Source: an uncultured Clostridium sp. (GTDB taxonomy: Bacteria > Bacillota > Clostridia > TANB77 > CAG-508). Taken from it: DNA of 45,724 nt. The DNA lies in NCBI GenBank assembly GCA_947384775.1, contig CANDIF010000011.1, positions 1-45,724 of the forward strand, in the 5' to 3' direction. Shown one piece after another: positions 27,442 through 36,142 of this stretch. The position numbers and the translations under genes are program-made. The notes under the pieces were generated by a model. That model did not search any database and was not told the origin of the DNA. It saw nothing but the letters and a program-made list of their open reading frames with translations. Position 1 is the stretch's first letter; each line of letters begins with the position of its first letter.

Positions 27442-28876
27442 AAATGAAGATAACTTTGTAAAAGAGATTACAAATATAGAAGATAACTTTGCAAAATGGT
27501 ATACAGATATAGTTATAAAAGCAGATTTAGCAGATTATACTGATACCAAAGGATGTATAGCCATAAAACCATATGGATATGCTATATGGGAAAATATACA
27601 AAAATATGCAGATGAAAAATTTAAAGCAAGTGGCGTTAAAAATATATATTTACCAGTATTAATTCCGGAAAGCTTATTAAATAAGGAAAAAGATCACGTA
27701 GAAGGTTTTGCTCCAGAAGTTGCATGGGTTACTGTTGGAGGACAAGAAGAATTAGAAGAAAAATTATGTATAAGACCAACTTCTGAAACCATGTTTTCAA
27801 CATTATATTCAAAATGGGTTAAATCATGGAGAGACTTACCAATGGTATATAACCAATGGTGTAATGTTTTAAGATGGGAAAAAGAAACAAGGCCATTCTT
27901 ACGTTCAAGAGAATTTTTATGGCAAGAAGGGCATACAGTACATAGTACAGCAGAAGAAGCAGAAGAAAGAACACAGACTATGCTTAACATTTATGCAGAA
28001 GTAATAGAAGAACTATTAGCAATACCAGTAATAAAAGGAAAGAAAACAGAGAAAGAAAAATTCGCAGGGGCAGTTGATACATATACTGTAGAAACATTAA
28101 TGCATGATGGAAGAGCATTACAAGCAGGAACTTCTCATTATTTTGGACAAAATTTCACAAAGCCATTTGATGTAACTTTCCAAAACAAAGATGGAAAAGA
28201 AGAATATGCATATCAAACATCTTGGGGAATAAGTACAAGATTAATAGGTGCAACGATTATGGCACATGGAGATAATAGAGGATTAAAATTACCACCCAAA
28301 GTAGCTCCAATACAAGCAGTTATTGTTCCAATAGCTATAAAAAAAGAAGGTGTATTAGAAAAAACACAAGAATTATATGAAACTTTAAGTAAAAAATATA
28401 GAATGGAATGTGATACAAGAGAAAACTATACACCAGGATATAAATTTAATGATTGGGAAATGCGAGGAGTACCTACAAGAATAGAATTAGGACCTCGTGA
28501 TATAGAAAATGGAGAATGTGTAGTTGTAAGAAGAGATACTTCAGAGAAAATAGTTGTAAAATTAGATGAACTAGAAACGAAATTGGAGAAAATCTTAGAT
28601 GATATACAAATAAATATGTTTAATGAATGTAAAGCAAATATGGAAAGACGAACTTCAATAGTGCATAATTTAGACGAATTTGTAGAAAAAATAAATACGA
28701 ACCAAGGACTTATAAAATCTATGTGGTGCGGAAGTGAAGAGTGCGAAAACAAGATAAAAGAACTTACAGGAGCACATTCAAGATGCATGCCATTCGAAAA
28801 AGAAGTTATTGGAGATAAATGTGTATGCTGTGGAAAACCAGCGGATAAATACATTATATGGGGGAGACAATACTAA
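27434..28876 (+). CDS. proS: Prolyl-tRNA synthetase, short archaeal/eukaryote-like type
   Basis: A class II synthetase charging tRNA-Pro. It is the roughly 480-residue type without the large inserted editing domain of the usual bacterial enzyme. Seen: motif 2 LRWEKETRPFLRSREFLWQEGHT, LQAGTSHYFGQNF, motif 3 region GATIMAHGDNRGLKLPP, the anticodon-binding domain from about 285, and a C-terminal Cys-containing zinc region (CGSEECENK, CVCCGKPA) ending WGRQY. I choose MSKNEDNF at 27434 because GGGA lies about 10 nt upstream; in-frame ATGs at 27416 and 27425 are less well placed. The start overlaps the scpB end, implying coupling. Confidence 0.95.
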   Translation: MSKNEDNFVKEITNIEDNFAKWYTDIVIKADLADYTDTKGCIAIKPYGYAIWENIQKYADEKFKASGVKNIYLPVLIPESLLNKEKDHVEGFAPEVAWVTVGGQEELEEKLCIRPTSETMFSTLYSKWVKSWRDLPMVYNQWCNVLRWEKETRPFLRSREFLWQEGHTVHSTAEEAEERTQTMLNIYAEVIEELLAIPVIKGKKTEKEKFAGAVDTYTVETLMHDGRALQAGTSHYFGQNFTKPFDVTFQNKDGKEEYAYQTSWGISTRLIGATIMAHGDNRGLKLPPKVAPIQAVIVPIAIKKEGVLEKTQELYETLSKKYRMECDTRENYTPGYKFNDWEMRGVPTRIELGPRDIENGECVVVRRDTSEKIVVKLDELETKLEKILDDIQINMFNECKANMERRTSIVHNLDEFVEKINTNQGLIKSMWCGSEECENKIKELTGAHSRCMPFEKEVIGDKCVCCGKPADKYIIWGRQY

Positions 28877-28885
28877 ATAAAAAAC

Positions 28886-28930
28886 CATCATACAAATCAA
28901 AAGTTAATGATTTGTATGATGTTAATTAAT
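28886..28930 (+). terminator. Probable terminator of the ftsH-scpB-proS operon
   Basis: A 14-bp perfect stem (28886-28899 with 28908-28921) with an 8-nt loop lies 10 nt after the proS stop. The following tract is T-rich only in part (TTAATTAAT). Confidence 0.7.
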
Positions 28931-28992
28931 ATGGAAAAATAAAAAGAATATTGAAAATTCTATCGTAATATAATTTCTTAGGTGGTTAATAT

Positions 28993-29856
28993 ATGTTAGT
29001 ATATTTAAATGAACTTGAAGAAATAAAAATAACAGATAAGATTTTTAATATAATAAAACATGAGCATCTTTTTGAAAAAGAAATATTTTCATTGCCGATA
29101 AATGAAAATGTTAAAATGAAGAAAAATAAAAAAGTTGCAACGAAATTAATAAAAATATTAAAAGAAGAAAATGCAAGAAAAGTAGTTCTTTCAAATAATT
29201 TATTTGAAAATGAAATTCTATTGAGCACATTAAAAGAAAATAGAATGGATATAATAGATGGAAAGCTTATATATAAGATTTTATTGCCAAAAATTATTGA
29301 AAAAATTTGCTATTATAAAAATTCTAAAATAGAAGAAGAAAAAATAACAATTTTGACAGACGAATATAACGAGATAAATAAAAGTAATATTTTGGTATTC
29401 TCACAAAATGCTAAGATGTTAAATATAGTGACTAATTTTACAAATAAATTTGTAACAACAGCTAATTATTTATATGAAGAGTTTGGAATACTAGTGAAAG
29501 TATCAAATAATATAAGAAAAGATTTATTGAACTCAAATATTATTATTAATATAGATTTTAATAATGATTTAATAAACAAATATTATATTAATACAAAGGC
29601 AATAATAGTTAACATACCAGAAGAGATAAAAATAAAATCTAAAAAATTCACAGGAATAAATATCAATTCTTATAATATAATAATTCCAGAAGACTACGAG
29701 TTAAATGGATTTGATAATAAACATATATATGAAGCTAAAATATATAATAAAAGTATAGCAGAAATGCAAAAAAGTATAGAAGAAGATGAAATAAAAATTA
29801 AAAATTTTATAGGAGAAAAAGGAATAATAAATAAAAAAGAATTTTTAGACTTTTAG
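28993..29856 (+). CDS. Unknown soluble protein
   Basis: The 287-residue protein is not recognised. It is Lys/Ile/Asn-rich, has no signal peptide or membrane segment, and alternates hydrophobic strands with helices. Segments such as KITILTDEYNEINKSNILVF and IIINIDFNN, then KAIIVNIPEEI, look like the strands of a Rossmann-type alpha/beta fold, possibly two copies. No nucleotide-binding or catalytic motif stands out. A TTAGGTGG ribosome-binding site precedes the start, and greA follows with its own promoter. The base composition is more AT-rich than that of its neighbours. Confidence 0.7.
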   Translation: MLVYLNELEEIKITDKIFNIIKHEHLFEKEIFSLPINENVKMKKNKKVATKLIKILKEENARKVVLSNNLFENEILLSTLKENRMDIIDGKLIYKILLPKIIEKICYYKNSKIEEEKITILTDEYNEINKSNILVFSQNAKMLNIVTNFTNKFVTTANYLYEEFGILVKVSNNIRKDLLNSNIIINIDFNNDLINKYYINTKAIIVNIPEEIKIKSKKFTGININSYNIIIPEDYELNGFDNKHIYEAKIYNKSIAEMQKSIEEDEIKIKNFIGEKGIINKKEFLDF

Positions 29857-29858
29857 TA

Positions 29859-29887
29859 TTGACAAATTTTCTTTTGTAGAGTAAGAT
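29859..29887 (+). promoter_or_regulatory. Promoter of greA
   Basis: TTGACA (29859-29864), a 17-bp spacer and TAAGAT (29882-29887), 29 nt before the greA start. Confidence 0.8.
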
Positions 29888-29916
29888 TAGTTAAACAATA
29901 AAAAGGGGTAATTGTA

Positions 29917-30399
29917 ATGGAAGAAAAAGAAATTTTATTGACACAAGACGGATATGATAAATTAGAAAAAGAACTAGAATACTTAAAAACAGAGGTTAGA
30001 GCAGAAATTTCAGAAAGAATAAAGGTAGCACTAGGTTTTGGAGATTTATCAGAAAATTCTGAATATGATGAAGCAAAAAATGCACAAGCATCAAATGAAA
30101 TAAAAATAGCAGATTTAGAAAATAAATTAAGATATGCAAGAATAATTGATGAATCTGAAATTGATACAAAAACAGTTCAAGTTGGAAATACAGTAAAAAT
30201 ATTAGATATGGAATTTGACGAAGAACTAGAATACACAATAGTAGGTTCAACAGAAGTTGATTTGAAAAATAATAAAATATCTAATGAATCACCAATAGGA
30301 GCGGCTTTAATTGGAGCTAAAAAAAATCAAGTAGTTGAAGCACATACCCCAGGAGGAATAGTAAAATACAAAATTTTAGCAATAACAAAACAAAAATAA
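29917..30399 (+). CDS. greA: Transcription elongation factor GreA
   Basis: A 160-residue factor that enters the RNA polymerase secondary channel and stimulates cleavage of backtracked RNA. The N-terminal coiled coil carries LTQDGYDKLEKELEYLK and the acidic tip region GDLSENSEYDEAKNAQ; the C-terminal FKBP-like domain carries VGNTVKI, YTIVGSTEVD, ISNESPIGAALIG and HTPGGIVKYKI. Length is exactly typical. GGGG lies before the start. The gene has its own near-consensus promoter. Confidence 0.97.
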   Translation: MEEKEILLTQDGYDKLEKELEYLKTEVRAEISERIKVALGFGDLSENSEYDEAKNAQASNEIKIADLENKLRYARIIDESEIDTKTVQVGNTVKILDMEFDEELEYTIVGSTEVDLKNNKISNESPIGAALIGAKKNQVVEAHTPGGIVKYKILAITKQK

Positions 30400-30511
30400 T
30401 ATATAAGTAAACATATGAAAACATTCCGAATAGTCTTTTTATCTTTAGCCAGTTAATGACATGAAAAATTTACAAAAAAACAAACGAATTTACATAATTT
30501 TAAATTTTATG

Positions 30512-30540
30512 TAGACAAAACTGGAAAAAAGTAGTATAAT
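30512..30540 (+). promoter_or_regulatory. Promoter of the SSB-like gene and glycosyltransferase
   Basis: TAGACA (30512-30517), a 17-bp spacer and TATAAT (30535-30540). The roughly 70-nt leader holds a small GTCTG/CAGAC hairpin (about 30548-30564). Confidence 0.75.
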
Positions 30541-30618
30541 AGTATATGTCTGGGAAATACAGACTAGTCTAAAGTAAAAATATTATGTACTTAAGACGAA
30601 AAGAAGGAGGAAATAAAA

Positions 30619-31299
30619 TTGGTTACAAATTATTCACAAAACAACTCTTTAATATTAGTTGGTAAAGTTACAAGTGAAAAAGAGTTTAGTCATGAAATTT
30701 ATGGAGAAAGCTTTTATAGTTTTAATTTAGAAATACCACGTTTAAGTGGAACAGCAGATATTATTCCAATTACAATATCTGAAAGATTGATAACAAATTT
30801 TAATTTACAAATAGGAAAAGAAGTCGTAGTGGAAGGTCAATTTAGATCATATAATACGTACGAAGATACAAAAAGCAGATTAATATTAACTGTTTTTGTA
30901 AAAGAAATAAGAGAAAAGAATGATGAAGAAGAAATAAAAGTACCTAATGAGGTAGAATTAATAGGACATATATGCAGAAAGCCAATATATAGAAAAACAC
31001 CATTTGGAAGAGAAATTTCTGATATATTACTAGCAGTAAATAGAGCATATAATAAATCAGATTACATACCATGTATAGCATGGGGAAGAAATGCAAGATT
31101 CTGTTCAGATATGGAAACAGGAACTGAAATAAGAATAGTAGGTAGAGTACAATCAAGAGCATATGAAAAGAAACATGAAGATGGTACAGTAGAAGCAAAA
31201 ACAGCTTATGAAGTGTCTGTAAGTAGCTTAGAACTAATAGAAAAAGAATCAGAAACAGAAACAGAGGAAAGCGCAGAAGAAAACAAAGAAGCTATATAA
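30619..31299 (+). CDS. SSB-like protein with two OB folds
   Basis: A 226-residue protein starting at TTG with GGAGG 8 nt upstream. It contains two single-stranded-DNA-binding-type OB domains: the first (about 8-105, LILVGKVTSEKEF, YSFNLEIPRLSGTADIIPITIS) and the second (about 112-210, VELIGHICRKPIYRKTPFGREISDILLAVNRAY, YIPCIAWGRNARFCSDMETGTEIRIVGRVQSRAY). A Glu-rich tail follows. The tail lacks the DDDIPF-type tip used by canonical SSB to recruit partners. It may be an accessory or lineage-specific SSB. The glycosyltransferase gene starts 25 nt downstream. Confidence 0.85.
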   Translation: MVTNYSQNNSLILVGKVTSEKEFSHEIYGESFYSFNLEIPRLSGTADIIPITISERLITNFNLQIGKEVVVEGQFRSYNTYEDTKSRLILTVFVKEIREKNDEEEIKVPNEVELIGHICRKPIYRKTPFGREISDILLAVNRAYNKSDYIPCIAWGRNARFCSDMETGTEIRIVGRVQSRAYEKKHEDGTVEAKTAYEVSVSSLELIEKESETETEESAEENKEAI

Positions 31300-31324
31300 T
31301 TTTATGTAAAAAAGGAGAAAATAA

Positions 31325-32551
31325 ATGGAGTATTTGTATATTTTACAACAAGCACTAATGTGGCTTATAACAATATTTTGGGCGTATAATATAGGGATTA
31401 GCGTTTGTTCATTAATAAAATTCAAAGAAAAACCATTATTAGTTGATAAAGAACATAAATTTATGGCATTAATTCCAGCACATAATGAGGAAAAAGTAAT
31501 AGCAAATTTAGTTGAAAGCTTAAAAAAACAAAACTACCCAAAAGATAAGTTTGATATATTTGTTATTGCTGATAATTGTACAGATAAAACCGCAGAGGTT
31601 GCAAGAAACGCCGGAGCAATTGTTTATGAAAGAACTGATCCAGACCATAAAACAAAAGGATATGCAATGCAATGGTTCTTTAACAAAAAGAATGAAGAAA
31701 AAGCAGAGTATGATGCAGTATGTGTGTTTGATGCAGATAATATTGTAGATTCAGAATTTATTAAAGTTATGAATAAAAAACTTTGTCAAGGAGAAGAAGT
31801 CGTACAAGGATATAGAGATATAAAGAATCCATCAGATACATGGGTTACTGCTGGATATGCATTATTCTATTGGACAATGCATAGATTTTATCATTTAGCA
31901 AGATATAATATAGGATTATCTCCTTTACTAAATGGTACAGGATTTATGGTAAAGTATGATTTAATAAAACAAGAGGGATGGAATACAAAAACTCTAACAG
32001 AGGATATAGAATTCTCATTGATAAATATCTCTAAAGGAAGAGCATTAGGATGGGCAACAGAAGCTAAAGTGTATGATGAACAACCTTTGGGATTTAAACA
32101 ATCTTGGACACAGAGAACAAGATGGTCAGTAGGACATTTACAATGTTTTAGATATTATGTTAAAGATTTAGCAAAAAGTGTTGTAAGAAATAAAAAAGTA
32201 ATGAATTTTGATGGCTTATTATATCTTATGGGAATGCCAATATTAATAGTAACTTTAGCATTACTTGGAGTAAATTTAGCAATATATTTAGCAGACGGAA
32301 TGACATTAGCAGGCTTAATTTGGAATTATGCAAAATATATAGTTGCAACATTCTTATTACCACCATTAACAGGATTGCTTACATTGTTACTAGATAAGAG
32401 ACCAGTAAAACCTATGATAAAAGGACTATTATGCTATCCATTATTTATGGGTTCTTGGATATTAATAAATTTAAAAGCATTAGTAAAACCAAATACAACA
32501 TGGGAAAAAATAGACCATGTAAGAGATATAAAAATGAAAGAAATGACATAA
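31325..32551 (+). CDS. Processive GT2 membrane glycosyltransferase
   Basis: A 408-residue membrane glycosyltransferase of family 2, in the group with cellulose, hyaluronan and poly-GlcNAc synthases. An N-terminal helix precedes the GT-A domain, which carries ALIPAHNEEKVI, VIADNCTDKT, the metal/nucleotide motif DAD (136-138), TED (225-227, catalytic base) and QRTRW (263-267, typical of processive enzymes). Two or three C-terminal helices follow (about 297-390). It likely builds or exports an exopolysaccharide or glycolipid; the sugar cannot be told. A terminator follows, so it forms a transcript with the SSB-like gene only. Confidence 0.9.
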   Translation: MEYLYILQQALMWLITIFWAYNIGISVCSLIKFKEKPLLVDKEHKFMALIPAHNEEKVIANLVESLKKQNYPKDKFDIFVIADNCTDKTAEVARNAGAIVYERTDPDHKTKGYAMQWFFNKKNEEKAEYDAVCVFDADNIVDSEFIKVMNKKLCQGEEVVQGYRDIKNPSDTWVTAGYALFYWTMHRFYHLARYNIGLSPLLNGTGFMVKYDLIKQEGWNTKTLTEDIEFSLINISKGRALGWATEAKVYDEQPLGFKQSWTQRTRWSVGHLQCFRYYVKDLAKSVVRNKKVMNFDGLLYLMGMPILIVTLALLGVNLAIYLADGMTLAGLIWNYAKYIVATFLLPPLTGLLTLLLDKRPVKPMIKGLLCYPLFMGSWILINLKALVKPNTTWEKIDHVRDIKMKEMT

Positions 32552-32561
32552 TCATAAAAAT

Positions 32562-32594
32562 GCATCAGCAATATAAAACTGATGCGTTTTTTTT
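32562..32594 (+). terminator. Terminator after the glycosyltransferase
   Basis: GCATCAG pairs with CTGATGC around a 10-nt loop, followed by a run of T residues. Confidence 0.9.
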
Positions 32595-32625
32595 GATTAA
32601 ATTTGTAAAAAATCTACAAATAAAC

Positions 32626-32654
32626 TTGCTATTTTTTTCATAATATTGTATGAT
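32626..32654 (+). promoter_or_regulatory. Promoter of the 32.7-37.9 kb gene set
   Basis: TTGCTA (32626-32631), a 17-bp spacer and TATGAT (32649-32654), 35 nt before the first start codon. Confidence 0.65.
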
Positions 32655-32689
32655 ATATAAGTGAGAAAAATAATCTATGGAGGTAAATA

Positions 32690-33097
32690 ATGAAGAAGAC
32701 AATAGCAGTAATAGTTATTTTAATGTTAGGCATATTTATGGTAATAAGCCCAGTTTATGCTACGGAAGTAAATAACCTAGAAGAAAAAAATAAAAGTGAA
32801 ATGTCACAAGCACAAGATGAAATGGAACAAAAAAAGATTGAATATACAAAAAAATATGGTTCAGAGGAATATTGGCTAGCAGGATACATATTAGAAGAAA
32901 TAGTAAGAATATATAGTATACCTATTTGCTTTGTTGGAATTGCAGCAGGAGCAATATTTCAATATGTTTTAGGAACAAGAAGATTAGATTATAAACACAG
33001 AGGATTTGGACTAATAATAACATTTGTTACAATACTAGTAATATGTCAAGTGTTGCCATTTATATATGCTATAGTAGTTACAGGTTGGAGGGGTTAA
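32690..33097 (+). CDS. Small exported protein with two C-terminal membrane helices
   Basis: A 135-residue protein with a signal peptide (about residues 1-24, PVYA-T), a short charged helical stretch (NLEEKNKSEMSQAQDEMEQKK) and two hydrophobic helices (about 76-94 and 106-130). The layout resembles small pilin-like or secretion-system subunits of the TrbC/VirB2 type, but no signature confirms this. The ribosome-binding site GGAGG is clear. The next gene starts 4 nt after the stop and its ribosome-binding site lies inside this gene, so the two are tightly coupled and probably act together. Confidence 0.7.
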   Translation: MKKTIAVIVILMLGIFMVISPVYATEVNNLEEKNKSEMSQAQDEMEQKKIEYTKKYGSEEYWLAGYILEEIVRIYSIPICFVGIAAGAIFQYVLGTRRLDYKHRGFGLIITFVTILVICQVLPFIYAIVVTGWRG

Positions 33098-33101
33098 ACG
33101 G

Positions 33102-36100
33102 ATGAAAGTCTTATTTGCAGTAAATAATGATAATGTATCAGAAGCAATAGCAAAAAAATATGAAAAAGAATACAAGGATATATTGTCATATAAGAATGTA
33201 TATTATTTTAATGCAATTATAAGAGAATTACAAAAAGACAAAACTTATAATAGAATAGTTATAAGCGAAGATTTAGAACCATTTGCAAATAATAATTATG
33301 ATATGATAGATAAATTCTTATTAGAAAAATATAATAATATTAGCAGAGAAGCCAAAACAGCAAACGAACAAAGAATAGAAGTAATCATACTTTGCGCAGA
33401 CAGAAGAAGAAAAGCTGAAGATATGTTTATAAAAATGTATAATTTAGAAATATACAATGCAATAATTGGACAAGATAGAAGTATTGAAGAAGTATGCAAA
33501 TTAATTTATAGTCCAAGAGATAAAAATATCGCAAAACAATATTATGAAATACCAATAAGTGATCTGTCAGGACAAGACGACAATGAAAATAATGTAAGTG
33601 AAGCAGAAGTTGAAAATATATTAGCACATTATAAGAGATTAGGAAAAAATGAAGATAAATATGTAGATAGCTTTAACAATATTATTTCACAGTATACAGA
33701 TATACAGTTAAAAATAATAATAAAATATCTACCAATACATGTAAAAGCTGTTTTAGAAGAACGATCAGCTAAATATCAACAATTAGTAACTTCTGGATTA
33801 CCAGGACAAAATGCTAATTTTGAAGCAAAAGCAAATAAATACAAACAAAAGACTCAAAAGAAAGGTGGATTCTGGAAAAGCAAAAATGATAATATTGAAG
33901 ACGATGATGAAGATGACGATGAGACAATTATAGATAGAGAATTTACATCACCAAAAATGTCACAACCAATAGTAATTCCATCAGATATGAACACAAATAA
34001 TGTTCAAAAAATAAACACTCAAAATAAAATGGGAGGATTTAATAATACAACAGAAAGTAGAATTGAAACTGAGCCAGTTGACAATTTCCCTAAACCAGAT
34101 TTCTTAAGAGAAGATACAATACCAACACAACAACCTTCTCCTGTGCAGCCAGTAGAGCAAATACCGCAAAAACAAATAAATCAAGAATCAGAAAAACAAA
34201 ATCAGTCAATAAATGTAGAAAATACTACACAAAAAATAGAACAACAACAGTCAACACAAGAAAGACCAATCCCACAAAATATTGTAAAACCAGAAGTTCA
34301 AATAAGAGATGTACAAGTACCAACTCCAGAGCAGATTGTAGGACAAAACACTATACCTCAAGAAAACAGCACTATACCACAAAATATTGAAAACACAGAT
34401 GGTTTAGATATATTCGAAACTTCACAAAAACAAGAAAGCATGTCAGAACAAAATAAAATAGAAAAAATTGAAGACGATTTATTTTCAGAATTAATTACAG
34501 AATCAGTTGATAGTAAAGAAGAAAAAAATATAGAAAGTTCAAATATGGCGCCTGAAGAACAGGCAGTAGAACCAGTAAAAAGAGGAAGAGGAAGACCAAG
34601 AACAAAACCAATAGTGCCAGTTGATCCAAATAAACCAAAAAGAGGAAGAGGAAGACCAAGAAAGATACCGGCAGGACAACTTCAAGGAGAACAATTAGAA
34701 GTAAAGCAACAAGAAAAAATAGAACAAGTACAAACAATGCAAGAAGAAATAAAACCAATAGAAACAATACAAGAAGAAGTAGCACCAATACAAAATGAAC
34801 AAGAAGAAGTAAAACCAGTAAATGTGCTTCAAGATGCAGTAAAGCAAGAAGTAGTAGAGAATGATTTATTTAGTATGAGTGAAGAGATTGAAACAACAAA
34901 TACAAACAATATTACAAACGAGCAAGCATCAGTAAACATAAATAAAACCAAAGATGTTGATTTGTTTAATATGGAAAATGAACAACCAGAAGAAACAAAA
35001 ACGCAACAGGAAAATGATTTAATTGATTTATTTGATATGAATGATACAGAACCAATTAATGATCAAACTTCATATACTCAAGAACCAATTAATCAAACGC
35101 CAGCTTCTGAGCCAGAAACATATGAGCCAATAAACACCGATGATAAAGTAGAATCAGACTTATTTAATAGTAATAGAGATAGTAGCACAGTAAATCTTTA
35201 TGAAGACAATAAGGATATTACAACTACAAATAGAGTAACATCATATAGCAGCTTAAATACATTATTAACTGCAGATAAAAAAATAGTTGCTTTTGTCGGA
35301 ACAACCAAAAATGGAACATCTTTTGTTGTAAATAATACAGCCGAAATGCTATCATCAATGGGAATATCTACAGCAGTATTAGACATGACAAAATCAAAAA
35401 ATTCATATTACATATATACAAACAATGAAGAAGAATTAAGAAAGATTTCAACAAAATGCATGAAAAATCTAGAAAATGGTATAGCAGAAGGGATAAAAGT
35501 CACAAAAACATTGACGATATATACTCAAATGCCAGGAGAGGAAGAACACTATAATATTGACAATGTACTATCTACATTAGTTCAAAATTACTCAGCAGTA
35601 TTAATTGATACTGATTTTGATACACCAGCAGAGATTTTTGATAGAGTGCAAGAAATATATTTAGTTCAATCAATGGATGTATTAACAATACAACCACTTA
35701 CAGCGTTCTTAAGAAACTTAAAGTCAAAAAATATATTAAGACAAGAAAAATTAAGAATAGTAATAAATAAATCAGAACGAGTAAGAAGCTTAAATATAAA
35801 AACTTTAATAGGTGGAATGTCTTGTTATAATGCACCAAATATGTCATATATGACAGAATTGTTTGATAAAGATAATGTAAGATATTGTGAAATACCTTTC
35901 GAAACACAGAACTATGTAAAATACTTGGAATCTTTAGTGGTTTGCTCAGTAACATTAAGTGGTTATACAAAATCTTTACTAGCTTCATTAAAAGAATTGG
36001 CAAGTATTGTATATCCTTTAGTTGGAAAACAAACATATTCTCCAATGAATGGTAATAACAAAAAAGATCCTTTTTCAAAACAGATGAGTAATACTCTAAA

Positions 36101-36125
36101 CAAAATGAAAAATAAAGGATATTAA
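33102..36125 (+). CDS. Large protein with two AT-hooks and a degenerate MinD/TadZ-like domain
   Basis: A 1007-residue protein without membrane segments. An N-terminal alpha/beta domain (about 1-150, beginning MKVLFAVNNDN) looks like a receiver or resolvase-type fold. A long low-complexity region rich in Gln, Glu, Pro and Asn (about 240-720) contains two AT-hook motifs, KRGRGRPR at 493-500 and 513-520. The C-terminal domain (about 727-980) resembles MinD/CpaE/TadZ: FVGTTKNGTSF sits where Walker A should be but lacks the GK-T core, and AVLIDTDFD sits at Walker B. I infer a cytoplasmic scaffold that may bind AT-rich DNA and localise a partner membrane machine; nucleotide hydrolysis is doubtful. 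A membrane GAF/GGDEF-like gene follows 17 nt downstream. Confidence 0.75.
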   Translation: MKVLFAVNNDNVSEAIAKKYEKEYKDILSYKNVYYFNAIIRELQKDKTYNRIVISEDLEPFANNNYDMIDKFLLEKYNNISREAKTANEQRIEVIILCADRRRKAEDMFIKMYNLEIYNAIIGQDRSIEEVCKLIYSPRDKNIAKQYYEIPISDLSGQDDNENNVSEAEVENILAHYKRLGKNEDKYVDSFNNIISQYTDIQLKIIIKYLPIHVKAVLEERSAKYQQLVTSGLPGQNANFEAKANKYKQKTQKKGGFWKSKNDNIEDDDEDDDETIIDREFTSPKMSQPIVIPSDMNTNNVQKINTQNKMGGFNNTTESRIETEPVDNFPKPDFLREDTIPTQQPSPVQPVEQIPQKQINQESEKQNQSINVENTTQKIEQQQSTQERPIPQNIVKPEVQIRDVQVPTPEQIVGQNTIPQENSTIPQNIENTDGLDIFETSQKQESMSEQNKIEKIEDDLFSELITESVDSKEEKNIESSNMAPEEQAVEPVKRGRGRPRTKPIVPVDPNKPKRGRGRPRKIPAGQLQGEQLEVKQQEKIEQVQTMQEEIKPIETIQEEVAPIQNEQEEVKPVNVLQDAVKQEVVENDLFSMSEEIETTNTNNITNEQASVNINKTKDVDLFNMENEQPEETKTQQENDLIDLFDMNDTEPINDQTSYTQEPINQTPASEPETYEPINTDDKVESDLFNSNRDSSTVNLYEDNKDITTTNRVTSYSSLNTLLTADKKIVAFVGTTKNGTSFVVNNTAEMLSSMGISTAVLDMTKSKNSYYIYTNNEEELRKISTKCMKNLENGIAEGIKVTKTLTIYTQMPGEEEHYNIDNVLSTLVQNYSAVLIDTDFDTPAEIFDRVQEIYLVQSMDVLTIQPLTAFLRNLKSKNILRQEKLRIVINKSERVRSLNIKTLIGGMSCYNAPNMSYMTELFDKDNVRYCEIPFETQNYVKYLESLVVCSVTLSGYTKSLLASLKELASIVYPLVGKQTYSPMNGNNKKDPFSKQMSNTLNKMKNKGY
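34577..34662 (+). repeat. Direct repeat encoding twin AT-hooks
   Basis: A 26-bp identical sequence occurs at 34577-34602 and again 60 bp later at 34637-34662. Each copy encodes KRGRGRPR, the canonical GRP-core AT-hook, in frame in the 1007-residue protein. Confidence 0.9.
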
Positions 36126-36142
36126 GATAAAGAGGTGAAAAA

